This document shows, piece after piece, positions 8,632-16,332 of a stretch of 64,000 nt of DNA; positions within the stretch are counted from its first letter, which is position 1, and every line of letters begins with the position of its first letter. The notes beneath the pieces were generated by a model. That model was not told where the DNA came from, searched no databases, and worked only from the letters and a program-made list of their open reading frames with translations. The position numbers were made by a program, and so were the translations under genes. The DNA is from Nocardioides sp. Arc9.136 (GTDB lineage Bacteria > Actinomycetota > Actinomycetes > Propionibacteriales > Nocardioidaceae): the NCBI RefSeq assembly GCF_030506255.1, contig NZ_CP113431.1:1984001-2048000 (forward strand). Reading direction: 5' to 3'.

Positions 8632-9438
8632 GTGGCCCACATCGACCATCGGTCGCACCTGCGGGCCGACTGCGCCCGCTGCACGGGCCTGTGCTGCGTC
8701 GCGCTCGCCTTCGCCCCCTCCGCGGACTTCGCGATCGACAAGCCCGCGGGCGCGCCGTGCCCGCACCTGGCCGGCGACTCGCGCTGCTCGATCCACGACC
8801 GGCTCCCCGAGCGCGGGTTCCGCGGCTGCACGACGTACGACTGCTTCGGCGCGGGCCAGCGCGTCGTCGGGGACGTGCTGCCCGGGACCGACTGGCGCGC
8901 CGACCCCGCGGCGGCGGGGCGGCTGTTCGCGGTCTTCCACGTCGTCCGAGGCCTCCACGAGCTGCTCTGGTACGTCGCGGAGGCGGCCTCGCTCGTGGAC
9001 GGCCCGCTCCACGCGGAGCTCGAGGCGGTGCGGGTCCGGCTCGAGGGGCTGGCCGGTGCGGACGCCGACGTCGTCGCCGCGGTCGACGTGGACGAGGAGC
9101 GGGCCGGCGCCGTGCCCCTGCTGCGTGCCGCGAGCGAACGGGCCCGCGCCGGCTCGGCGGCGCCCGACCTGCCCCGGGACCTCGTCGGCCGGGACCTGCG
9201 CGGCGCCGACCTCGCCGGCGCGGACCTCCGCGGCGCGCTGCTCATCGGCGCGGACCTGCGCGGCGCCGTGCTGGAGCGGACCGACCTCACCGGCGCCGAC
9301 CTGCGCGGTGCGGACGTGCGGGGCACCGACCTGGCACGGGCGCTGTTCCTGACCCAGCAGCAGGTCGCCGCGGCGGACGGGGACGCGGGCACGACACTGC
9401 CCGGGGCGCTCGGTCGCCCCGGGCAGTGGCCGGTGTGA
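8632..9438 (+). CDS. Cys-rich (YkgJ-like) domain plus pentapeptide-repeat protein
   Basis: Protein of 268 residues with no recognised gene name. Residues 1-75 hold eight cysteines (14, 17, 21, 22, 43, 52, 66, 71), including CxxCxxxCC, which resembles the YkgJ-type putative zinc or iron-sulfur domain. The middle part is helical and acidic. Residues about 183-243 are pentapeptide repeats of the A(D/N)LxG type (GADLAGADLRGALLIGADLR and onward), which fold as a right-handed beta helix. The GTG at 8632 starts just before the Cys cluster and lies 7 nt after TAGGTT; a longer open frame upstream is antisense to map. It carries no signal peptide, so it is probably cytoplasmic. Function is unknown. Confidence 0.8.
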   Translation: MAHIDHRSHLRADCARCTGLCCVALAFAPSADFAIDKPAGAPCPHLAGDSRCSIHDRLPERGFRGCTTYDCFGAGQRVVGDVLPGTDWRADPAAAGRLFAVFHVVRGLHELLWYVAEAASLVDGPLHAELEAVRVRLEGLAGADADVVAAVDVDEERAGAVPLLRAASERARAGSAAPDLPRDLVGRDLRGADLAGADLRGALLIGADLRGAVLERTDLTGADLRGADVRGTDLARALFLTQQQVAAADGDAGTTLPGALGRPGQWPV

Positions 9439-9451
9439 GCGGGTCGCCCGG

Positions 9452-10615
9452 CTAGTTGCCCGGCTTGTCCGCGCCGACGACCCACATCGCGAAGAACTGG
9501 GACCCGCCGCCGTACGCGTGGCCCAGCGCCCTGCGGGCGCCGTCGACCTGGTGCTCCCCGGCCGCTCCGCGCACCTGCAGGGCGGCCTCGCCGAACCGGA
9601 GCATCCCCGAGGCGCCGATCGGGTTGGAGGAGAGGACGCCGCCGGAGCAGTTGACCGGCAGGACGCCGTCCATCGCGGTGCCGCCGGACTCGGTCAGCCG
9701 CCAGCCCTCGCCCTCCGCGGCGAAGCCGAGGTTCTCCAGCCACATCGGCTCGAACCACGAGAACGGCACGTAGATCTCCGCCGCGTCGATCTCTCGGAGC
9801 GGGTCGGTGATCCCCGCCTGCTGCCAGAGGTACGCCGCGGCGTCGCGCCCCGCCTGCGGGTTGACCTGGTCGCGCTCGGCGGCCGTGGTCGCCTCCGAGC
9901 GCATCACCGTGCCGTGGATCCAGGCCGGGTTCGGCGACGCGGCCGCGGTGTCCTCGTCGACGATCACCATCGCGCAGGCGCCGTCGGAGGAGGGGCAGGT
10001 CTCGTCGTACCGGATCGGGTCCCACAGCACCTGCGAGGCCAGCACCGACTCGACGGTGGTGTCGGGGTTGCGCAGGTGGGCGTAGGGGTTGCGCAGCGCG
10101 TTCTGCCGGTCCTTGGCCGCGACGATGGCGCCGACGTGGGTCGGCGCGCCGGAGCGGCGGATGTAGGAGCGCACGTGCGGGGCGAAGTACCCGCCGGCGC
10201 CGGCGTGCACCGGCATGTTGAACGGCACGGGCACCGAGAGCGCCCACATCGCGTTGGACTCCGACTGCTTCTCGTAGGCGACGGTCAGGACCCGCTTGTG
10301 CACGCCCGCCTGGACCAGCGAGGCGGCGACGATGGCGGTCGAGCCGCCCACCGAGCCGGCGGTGTGCACCCGCAGCAGGGGCTTCCCGGCCGCGCCGAGC
10401 GACTCGGCGAGGAACAGCTCGGGCATCATCACGCCCTCGAACAGGTCCGGCGCCTTGCCGACGACGATCGCGTCGATGTCGTCGAGGGAGATGTCGGCGT
10501 CGGCGAGGGCCCGGTCGATGGCCTCCCGGCAGAGGCCGGCCATCGAGACGTCCTCACGCTTCGCGCGGTGGTGGGTCTGGCCGACGCCGACGATCGCGGC
10601 TGGCTGCTTGGCCAT
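9452..10615 (-). CDS. ltp3: Sterol side-chain thiolase-like aldolase subunit Ltp3
   Basis: Thiolase-superfamily lipid-transfer-type protein of 387 residues. It is very similar to M. tuberculosis Ltp3 as remembered (GKAPDLFEGVMMPELF, RVHTAGSVGGSTA, ALGHAYGGGSQFF). In rhodococci Ltp3 and Ltp4 are needed for retro-aldol removal of C24-branched sterol side chains; related Ltp2 works as a complex with a DUF35 protein. The gene order here (DUF35 gene, ltp4, ltp3) fits such a complex. The TGA of ltp4 overlaps the ATG (TGATG), so the two are translationally coupled. A longer upstream reading extends through ltp4 in another frame and is not real. Transcription presumably starts at the KstR box at 12.65 kb. 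Confidence 0.9.
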   Translation of the reverse strand: MAKQPAAIVGVGQTHHRAKREDVSMAGLCREAIDRALADADISLDDIDAIVVGKAPDLFEGVMMPELFLAESLGAAGKPLLRVHTAGSVGGSTAIVAASLVQAGVHKRVLTVAYEKQSESNAMWALSVPVPFNMPVHAGAGGYFAPHVRSYIRRSGAPTHVGAIVAAKDRQNALRNPYAHLRNPDTTVESVLASQVLWDPIRYDETCPSSDGACAMVIVDEDTAAASPNPAWIHGTVMRSEATTAAERDQVNPQAGRDAAAYLWQQAGITDPLREIDAAEIYVPFSWFEPMWLENLGFAAEGEGWRLTESGGTAMDGVLPVNCSGGVLSSNPIGASGMLRFGEAALQVRGAAGEHQVDGARRALGHAYGGGSQFFAMWVVGADKPGN

Positions 10616-11667
10616 CAGTTCCTGCCCTCCATGGTGCACACGATGTTCTGCTGGAGCGCGGGGCCGCTGGTGGCGTGGCCGAGCACCTTGCCTGCCTCGC
10701 CGTCCCACACCTTGCGCGCGGCCTCGCCGAGGCGGATCAGGCCGCCGGTGAACATGGGGTTGCCGGCCAGCGCACCGCCCGACGGGTTGACCGCCACGTC
10801 CTCGGCCAGGCCGAGCTCCCGGCGCAGCACGAGCTCCTGGTGGCTGAACGGCGCGTGCAGCTCGGCCACCTCCACGCCGTCGACGCCCGCGGCCCGGCCG
10901 GCGCGCTCGGCCGAGGGGGAGCGGGTGAGGTCGCGGGTGCCCATGCTGATCGCGTCCACGTAGTGGCTGAAGCCGCTGATCCACGCCGGCCGGTCGCGCA
11001 CCTCGCGGGCCCGGTCGCCGGCGGCGAGGACCATCGCGGCCGCGCCGTCGGTGACCGGCGCGCAGTCGTGCTTGCGCAGCGGGTCGGCGTACATCGGCCG
11101 GGCCAGGAGCTCCTCGACCGACGAGCCGCCCTTGCGCACGGCGTACTCGTTCTTCTCCGCGTCGGTCAGCGAGCGGTTGGCCACCTCGGCCATCGCCCGC
11201 TCGTCCCAGAGCCCGGCGTCGATGCCGGCGCGGGCCTGGAGGCCGGCGAGCGACACGGTGTCGGGCCACAGCGGCGTCATCGTGTAGGGGTCGAGCTGCA
11301 GCGCGAGGGTCCGGCGCAGCACGCCCGCCGAGCTCTTGCCGAACCCGTAGACCAGGGCGGTGTCGACCTCCCCGGTCTGGATCTTCAGCCACGCCTCGTA
11401 CAGCGCCCAGGCCGCGTCCATCTCGACGTGCGACTCGTTGACCGGCGGGATGACGCCGATCGCGTCGACCGCCTGGACGAACGAGAAGGACCGGCCGGCC
11501 AGGTAGTCGGAGGACCCCGAGCACCAGAAGCCGATGTCGCGCCGGGTCCACCCGGTCTGCTCGTAGCACTCCGCGAAGAGCGGGACGAGCAGCTCCACGC
11601 ACGTGGGCGACCCGTCGAACTCCTCCATCTGCCGCTGGGCGAACCCGACGACGGCGACGTCTCTCAT
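10615..11667 (-). CDS. ltp4: Sterol side-chain thiolase-like aldolase subunit Ltp4
   Basis: Thiolase-like protein of 350 residues that begins MRDVAVVGFAQ. It corresponds to M. tuberculosis Ltp4 (Rv3522) by sequence and by position between the DUF35 gene and ltp3. The thiolase fold blocks are visible: a central FGKSSAG stretch where thiolases carry the nucleophilic Cys, PVTDGAAAMVLA, and NPSGGALAGNP near the C-terminus. The standard nucleophile cysteine is replaced, as is usual for aldolase-type members that do not do thiolysis. The ATG at 11667 follows the DUF35 stop by 13 bp, and its stop overlaps the ltp3 start. Confidence 0.88.
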   Translation of the reverse strand: MRDVAVVGFAQRQMEEFDGSPTCVELLVPLFAECYEQTGWTRRDIGFWCSGSSDYLAGRSFSFVQAVDAIGVIPPVNESHVEMDAAWALYEAWLKIQTGEVDTALVYGFGKSSAGVLRRTLALQLDPYTMTPLWPDTVSLAGLQARAGIDAGLWDERAMAEVANRSLTDAEKNEYAVRKGGSSVEELLARPMYADPLRKHDCAPVTDGAAAMVLAAGDRAREVRDRPAWISGFSHYVDAISMGTRDLTRSPSAERAGRAAGVDGVEVAELHAPFSHQELVLRRELGLAEDVAVNPSGGALAGNPMFTGGLIRLGEAARKVWDGEAGKVLGHATSGPALQQNIVCTMEGRN

Positions 11668-11680
11668 CGTCTCTCCCGCC

Positions 11681-12640
11681 TCAGAGGTGGTGCTTGTAGG
11701 TGTCGTAGTCCGCGTCCGGCTCGCCGGTGGGACGGAAGTGGCTGATGTTCTCGATCGTGGTGCCCCACTCCTCGCGGGGCTTCCAGACCGCCTCGACCCG
11801 CATGCCCATCCGGACCTCCTCGGCCGGGAGGTCGAGGATCAGGTGCAGGAAGGCGATGTCGGCACCGTCGAGCAGCACGTACGCCGAGACGTACGGCGGC
11901 TTGATCCGCTGGCCCAGGAACGGCACGTTGACGATGCAGAACGTCGTCACCGTCCCGGTCTGGGAGAGCTCCACCTCGTCGGTGGTCGGTGTGCCGTCGG
12001 CCGGGCACGCGCTGCGCGGCGGCACGTACACCTTGCCGCAGGTGGGGCACCGCTGGCCGATGATCCGGCCCTCGGCGATGGCGCGGTAGAAGGACGACTC
12101 CTCCGGCGACGCGGCGTACTGGTAGTCCAGCTCGACGGGGGTGACGACCCCCGTGACGGGCTCGCCCAGGTCGCCGAGCTCGGTCGCGGAGCCGGTCGCT
12201 GCGTCCTCGGCCGGCTCGAAGCAGGAGATGTCGGTGATCGCGCCGACCCGCTCCTCGGCCCAGCGGACCCGCACGCGCATGCCCGTGCGGACCTCGGCGG
12301 GGGAGCCGACGTCGAGCGCGTGCACCAGCGGCGCGTCGGCGCCGTCGAGGGTCACCAGCGCGAAGGCGAAGGGGCGGTCGAGCGGCTGGCCGGCCACCGG
12401 CTCGGGGACCCAGCTCCACGAGGTGACCGTGCCGGTGTCGGCGACCTCGACGAAGTCGTCGAGCTGCCGGTGGGTGACCGGGTCGTACTCGGGCGGGGGG
12501 ACGACGACGCGGCCCTCGGAGGTCCGGCCACCCACGACGCGGCCCTCGCGCAGGCCGGTGAGGAACTGACCGAGGACCGGTCCGGTGGACCGCGTGTAGT
12601 CGAAGGCGACCGTGACCGGTGCGGACAAGGTTCGGGACAT
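11681..12640 (-). CDS. Tandem DUF35 (OB-fold) acyl-CoA-binding protein, aldolase partner
   Basis: Protein of 319 residues with two DUF35/ChsH2-like modules. The second half (about 170-319) keeps a rubredoxin-like zinc ribbon, CPTCGKVYVPPRSACP, ahead of an OB fold. The first half has the same layout around GRVVGGRTSEGRVVVPPPE, but all ribbon cysteines are gone. DUF35 proteins pair with Ltp-type aldolases in sterol side-chain degradation, and this gene heads the ltp4-ltp3 operon (Rv3521 position). The ATG at 12640 is preferred. A GTG at 12658 would put the start inside the KstR box, and MSRTLSAPV looks like a natural start. Confidence 0.85.
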   Translation of the reverse strand: MSRTLSAPVTVAFDYTRSTGPVLGQFLTGLREGRVVGGRTSEGRVVVPPPEYDPVTHRQLDDFVEVADTGTVTSWSWVPEPVAGQPLDRPFAFALVTLDGADAPLVHALDVGSPAEVRTGMRVRVRWAEERVGAITDISCFEPAEDAATGSATELGDLGEPVTGVVTPVELDYQYAASPEESSFYRAIAEGRIIGQRCPTCGKVYVPPRSACPADGTPTTDEVELSQTGTVTTFCIVNVPFLGQRIKPPYVSAYVLLDGADIAFLHLILDLPAEEVRMGMRVEAVWKPREEWGTTIENISHFRPTGEPDADYDTYKHHL

Positions 12641-12650
12641 GGTCGGGAAG

Positions 12651-12664
12651 TGAAACACGTTCTA
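12651..12664. promoter_or_regulatory. KstR-type operator between the DUF35-ltp operon and the LLM gene
   Basis: TGAAACACGTTCTA is a full match to TnnAACnnGTTnnA. It lies 10 bp before the DUF35 start on the minus strand and 34 bp before the LLM start on the plus strand, so one site can control both divergent units. Confidence 0.85.
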
Positions 12665-12698
12665 GAAATCGCGGCAAGGGTCTGCCAGGGTGACGGCC

Positions 12699-13742
12699 AT
12701 GAAACTCGGACTGCAGCTCGGCTACTGGGGCGCGCAGCCCCCGACTGGTGTCGCCGAGCTCGTCGCGGCCGCCGAGGAGGCCGGCTTCGACGCGGTGTTC
12801 ACCGCCGAGGCGTGGGGCTCCGACGCATTCACCCCGCTCGCCTGGTGGGGGCGCACGACGACGCGCCTGCGGCTCGGCACCTCCATCGTCCAGATGTCCG
12901 GCCGGACACCGACCTCGATCGCGATGCACGCGCTCACGCTCGACCACCTCAGCGGCGGCCGCGTCGTCCTCGGCATGGGTGTGAGCGGTCCGCAGGTCGT
13001 GGAGGGGTGGTACGGCGAGCCCTTCGCCAAGCCGCTGGCCCGCACCCGCGAGGTCGTCGACATCATCCGCCAGGTCCTCGCTCGCGAGGCGCCCGTGACC
13101 AACGACGGTCCGCACCACCCGCTGCCGTACGCCGGCCCGGGCGCGACCGGTCTCGGCAAGCCGCTCAAGCCCATCGTCCACCCGCTGCGCGCCGACGTCC
13201 CGATCTGGCTCGGCGCCGAGGGGCCGAGGAACGTCGCGCAGACCGCCGAGATCGCCGACGGCTGGATCCCGATCTTCTACACGCCCCGGTCCGCCGGGAT
13301 GTACCAGCCGTGGCTCGACGAGGGCTTCGCGCGCCCGGGCGCCCGGCGTACCCGGGCCGACTTCGAGATCGCCGCCACCTGCCACCTCGAGATCGTCGAG
13401 GACGCCGCCGGCAAGCAGGCCTTGATCGACGCGATGAAGCCGTTCGTCGCGCTCTACATGGGCGGCATGGGGGCCAAGGACCAGAACTTCCACAAGCAGG
13501 TCTTCGAGCGGATGGGCCACGCCGAGCTGGCGGAGCAGGTCCAGGAGCTCTACCTGACCGGCGAGAAGGAGATGGCGGCGGCGCTGGTCCCCGACGAGCT
13601 GGTCGACGACATGCACATCATCGGAACCGCCGGCGAGGTGCGCGAGCGCGTCGCCCAGTGGGAGGAGACCGGAGTGACCACCTTGCTGCTCAGCTGCCGA
13701 TCCGCGGACGAGGTCCGCCGCGTCGCCGAGGTGCTCGCATGA
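12699..13742 (+). CDS. LLM-class F420-dependent oxidoreductase (Rv3520c type)
   Basis: Luciferase-like monooxygenase-fold protein of 347 residues. It starts MKLGLQLGYWG and contains FTAEAWGSDAFTPLAWW, GTSIVQMSGRTPT and VSGPQVVEGWYG, which are typical of actinobacterial F420-dependent members; cofactor use is inferred from the family. It sits exactly where Rv3520c lies in the M. tuberculosis sterol cluster, divergent from the DUF35-ltp4-ltp3 genes and behind a KstR box. The substrate is unknown. The ATG at 12699 fits the family N-terminus and has AGGG at 12687-12690; a GTG at 12690 is the alternative. Its stop overlaps the next start by 4 nt (ATGA). Confidence 0.85.
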   Translation: MKLGLQLGYWGAQPPTGVAELVAAAEEAGFDAVFTAEAWGSDAFTPLAWWGRTTTRLRLGTSIVQMSGRTPTSIAMHALTLDHLSGGRVVLGMGVSGPQVVEGWYGEPFAKPLARTREVVDIIRQVLAREAPVTNDGPHHPLPYAGPGATGLGKPLKPIVHPLRADVPIWLGAEGPRNVAQTAEIADGWIPIFYTPRSAGMYQPWLDEGFARPGARRTRADFEIAATCHLEIVEDAAGKQALIDAMKPFVALYMGGMGAKDQNFHKQVFERMGHAELAEQVQELYLTGEKEMAAALVPDELVDDMHIIGTAGEVRERVAQWEETGVTTLLLSCRSADEVRRVAEVLA

Positions 13743-15388
13743 GCACCCCCGCGCTGGTCGAGCCCGCCGAGACCCAGGAGCCGACCCAGGAGCTCCTGCG
13801 GCTCGGCACCCACAACGGCCACCTCATGGTCGCCGCCCTCAGGAAGCACCGCACGAAGCCCGTGATGCACCTCGGCGACGTCACGCTGACCGGCGGCGAG
13901 GTGGCCGAGCGGATCAGCCAGTACGTCCAGGCGTTCGAGGCGCTGGGTGCCGGGCGCGGCACGGCCGGGGCCCTGCTCGCGCTGAACCGGCCCGAGGTGC
14001 TGTTCATCCTCGGTGCCGGCCAGACCCAGGGCTACCGGCGCACGTCGCTGCACCCGCTGGGCTCGCTGGAGGACCACGCCTACGTCATCAACGACGCCGA
14101 GATCACCACGCTGGTCATCGACCCGAACCCGATGTTCGTCGAGCGCGCGCTCGGCCTGCTCGAGCGGTGCCCGGGACTGGACACCGTGCTCACCATCGGC
14201 CCCGTGCCCGAGCCGCTCGCGTCCGTGGGCGCGGACCTGACCGCGAAGGCGGCCGAGTTCGAGCCGCAGCCGCTCGAGGCCGCGCTGCTGCCGCACGACC
14301 ACGTCGTGTCGATCACCTACACCGGTGGGACGACCGGCAAGCCCAAGGGCGTCATCGGCACGTCGCGGCAGATGAACACGATGACCCAGGTCCAGATGTC
14401 GGAGTGGGAGTGGCCCGAGTCCCCGCGCTTCCTCATGTGCACGCCGCTCTCCCACGCCGGCGCGGCGTTCTTCGTGCCGACCGTGCTCAAGGGCGGCTGC
14501 CTCTACGTGCTGGCGAAGTTCGACCCCGCCGAGGTGCTGCGCACGATCGAGGAGCAGCGGATCACCGCGACCATGCTGGTGCCCTCGATGCTCTACGCGC
14601 TGATGGACCACCCCGATTCGAGGACCCGGGACCTCTCCTCGCTCGAGACCGTCTACTACGGCGCCTCGGCGATCAACCCGGTCCGCCTGCGCGAGGCGAT
14701 CGACCGCTTCGGGCCGATCTTCGCCCAGTACTACGGCCAGTCCGAGGCGCCGATGGTGATCAGCTACCTCGGCAAGCAGGACCACGTCTCCGCCGACGAC
14801 CGACGCCTCGCCTCCTGCGGCCGCCCCTCGGCGTTCCTGCGGACCGCGCTGCTCGGCGAGGACGGGCGGCCCGTGCCGACCGGCGAGCCCGGCGAGATCT
14901 GCGTGGCCGGTCCGCTCCTCGCCGGCGGCTACTGGAAGCTCCCCGAGGCTACGGCCGAGACGTTCCGCGACGGTTGGATGCACACCGGGGACGTGGCGCG
15001 CGAGGACGAGGACGGCTTCTGGTACATCGTGGACCGCACCAAGGACATGATCGTCACCGGCGGCTTCAACGTCTTTCCGCGGGAGGTCGAGGACGTCGTC
15101 GCCGAGCACCCCGCGGTCGCGCAGGTCGGGGTGATCGGCACGCCGCACGAGAAGTTCGGCGAGGCGGTCACCGCCATCGTCGTCCTGCGGGAGGACGCGG
15201 CCCGCGACGAGGAGTCGGTGGCCCGGATGACCGCGGAGATCCAGGAGATGGTCAAGGAGCGCAAGGGGTCGGTGCAGTCGCCCAAGCAGGTCGTCGTGGC
15301 CGACGCGCTTCCGCTGACCGCCCTGGGCAAGCCGGACAAGAAGGCGCTGCGCGCGCAGTACTGGACCGGGGACCGCGCCGTCGGGTGA
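13739..15388 (+). CDS. Acyl-CoA synthetase (FadD family)
   Basis: AMP-forming adenylate enzyme of 549 residues. Motifs are the phosphate loop YTGGTTGKPKG (194-204), the adenine region YYGASAINP, YGQSEAP, the hinge TGDVAREDEDGFWYIVDRTKDM, GGFNVFPREVE, and the C-terminal catalytic Lys in TALGKPDKKA. It is translationally coupled to the LLM gene, so it belongs to the same KstR-controlled unit. The overall sequence reminds me of M. tuberculosis FadD8, but I am not sure enough to name it. It probably activates a sterol-derived carboxylate or a related fatty acid. A run of non-conserved residues at the N-terminus (2-20) looks like a variable extension. Confidence 0.85.
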   Translation: MSTPALVEPAETQEPTQELLRLGTHNGHLMVAALRKHRTKPVMHLGDVTLTGGEVAERISQYVQAFEALGAGRGTAGALLALNRPEVLFILGAGQTQGYRRTSLHPLGSLEDHAYVINDAEITTLVIDPNPMFVERALGLLERCPGLDTVLTIGPVPEPLASVGADLTAKAAEFEPQPLEAALLPHDHVVSITYTGGTTGKPKGVIGTSRQMNTMTQVQMSEWEWPESPRFLMCTPLSHAGAAFFVPTVLKGGCLYVLAKFDPAEVLRTIEEQRITATMLVPSMLYALMDHPDSRTRDLSSLETVYYGASAINPVRLREAIDRFGPIFAQYYGQSEAPMVISYLGKQDHVSADDRRLASCGRPSAFLRTALLGEDGRPVPTGEPGEICVAGPLLAGGYWKLPEATAETFRDGWMHTGDVAREDEDGFWYIVDRTKDMIVTGGFNVFPREVEDVVAEHPAVAQVGVIGTPHEKFGEAVTAIVVLREDAARDEESVARMTAEIQEMVKERKGSVQSPKQVVVADALPLTALGKPDKKALRAQYWTGDRAVG

Positions 15389-15413
15389 GCGGCCGGTGCG
15401 CCCGCGCAGCCAC

Positions 15414-15419
15414 TAGCCT
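15414..15419 (+). promoter_or_regulatory. -10 hexamer of the TetR gene
   Basis: TAGCCT ends 6 nt before the GTG at 15426, so transcription would begin at or next to the start codon. Confidence 0.45.
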
Positions 15420-15425
15420 GCCCGG

Positions 15426-15971
15426 GTGACCGGGCGCAGCACACGGACGGCGATCGCGGAGGCCGCACGCCGGCAGTTCCAGGCCGGCGGGTACGCCGCG
15501 ACCTCGGTGCGCTCGGTGGCCGCGGAGGCGGGCGTCGACGCCGCGCTGGTGATGCGGCACTTCGGTTCCAAGGAGCAGCTGTTCCTCGAGACGATCGACG
15601 TCGAGGGCGCCTTCGAGCAGGCGCTGGACGGCCCGCCGGAGCGACTGGGGGAGCGACTGGTCACGCTCGTGCTCGACGACCGGCTCGGACGCGTGTTCCG
15701 GACGACGTACCGGGCGATGATCCGCGCGACCGACAGCGACCAGGTCCGGACCCGGCTGCTGGAGGCGATGGAGACGACGCTCGCCGCCCCGATCGCCGGG
15801 CGGCTCGAGGGCGAGGACGTCGAGCTGCGGTCGCGGCTGGTGGCCGCGCAGGTGGGCGGGCTGCTCGAGGCCCTGGCGATCCTCGAGGACCCCGTCGTCA
15901 CCGCCGCGCCGCCCGAGCGGGTGGCCCGCTGGTACGGCGCGGCGGTGCAGGCGCTGGTCGACGGCGCGTAG
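15426..15971 (+). CDS. TetR/AcrR-family transcriptional regulator
   Basis: Regulator of 181 residues. The N-terminal 50 residues form the TetR helix-turn-helix (AIAEAARRQFQAGGYAATSV followed by AAEAGVDAALVMRHFGSKEQLF). The remainder is a helical ligand-binding domain. It does not resemble KstR or KstR2 as I remember them, which differ in the recognition helix and C-terminal half. It starts 37 bp after the acyl-CoA synthetase gene with its own -10 (15414-15419), so separate transcription is likely. Its target is unknown; the adjacent fadD-LLM unit or a gene outside the steroid regulon are both possible. Confidence 0.85.
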   Translation: MTGRSTRTAIAEAARRQFQAGGYAATSVRSVAAEAGVDAALVMRHFGSKEQLFLETIDVEGAFEQALDGPPERLGERLVTLVLDDRLGRVFRTTYRAMIRATDSDQVRTRLLEAMETTLAAPIAGRLEGEDVELRSRLVAAQVGGLLEALAILEDPVVTAAPPERVARWYGAAVQALVDGA

Positions 15972-15991
15972 CCGTCAGGACCCGCGAGCCC

Positions 15992-16261
15992 TCAGAGCAG
16001 GCCCTGGACGGTCCGGGTGTCGCCGCTGCGGCCGACGACGAACAGGGTGCCGTCGGCGTTGTCGAGGTACTCGCGCACGGGGTCGAGCCCGAGCCCGGTG
16101 GCCTCGGCGATGTCGGTGTCGGGGATCGCGGTCACCGACTGCCCGAAGCCCGACGGCGGCGCGAGGTCGTCGCTGGTCGCCCCGCCGCCCTGGGCACGCT
16201 GCCAGAGCTCGCGGATGGTGTTGTGCAGGTCGTCGGTCGTGGCCTCGGTGTCACTGGTCAT
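15992..16261 (-). CDS. Small hypothetical protein with a helix-turn-helix-like C-terminal half
   Basis: Protein of 89 residues that I do not recognise. The N-terminus is acidic (MTSDTEATTDDLHNTI). The second half, IAEATGLGLDPVREYLDNAD followed by GTLFVVGRSGDTRTVQGLL, looks like a small winged-helix unit: a helix-turn-helix and then a beta hairpin. Codon use matches neighbouring genes, and the frame ends cleanly 20 bp from the TetR stop, in convergent orientation. The repeat array begins about 70 bp upstream of its start. It could be a DNA-binding accessory protein, but no evidence for this goes beyond the fold impression. Confidence 0.55.
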   Translation of the reverse strand: MTSDTEATTDDLHNTIRELWQRAQGGGATSDDLAPPSGFGQSVTAIPDTDIAEATGLGLDPVREYLDNADGTLFVVGRSGDTRTVQGLL

Positions 16262-16332
16262 GCCCGAGCGGTACCCGGGTCACCACCGGACAACGTCGCT
16301 CGGCCCTGTGGGGAACCTCTCCGCCGCGTGCT

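Noticed and set aside
12656-12658. GTG start for the DUF35 gene at 12658
   Set aside because: It lies inside the KstR operator; the ATG at 12640 gives a natural N-terminus.
15426-15971. kstR or kstR2 itself
   Set aside because: The TetR protein here does not resemble either repressor as I remember them, and no KstR-type site lies at its own promoter.
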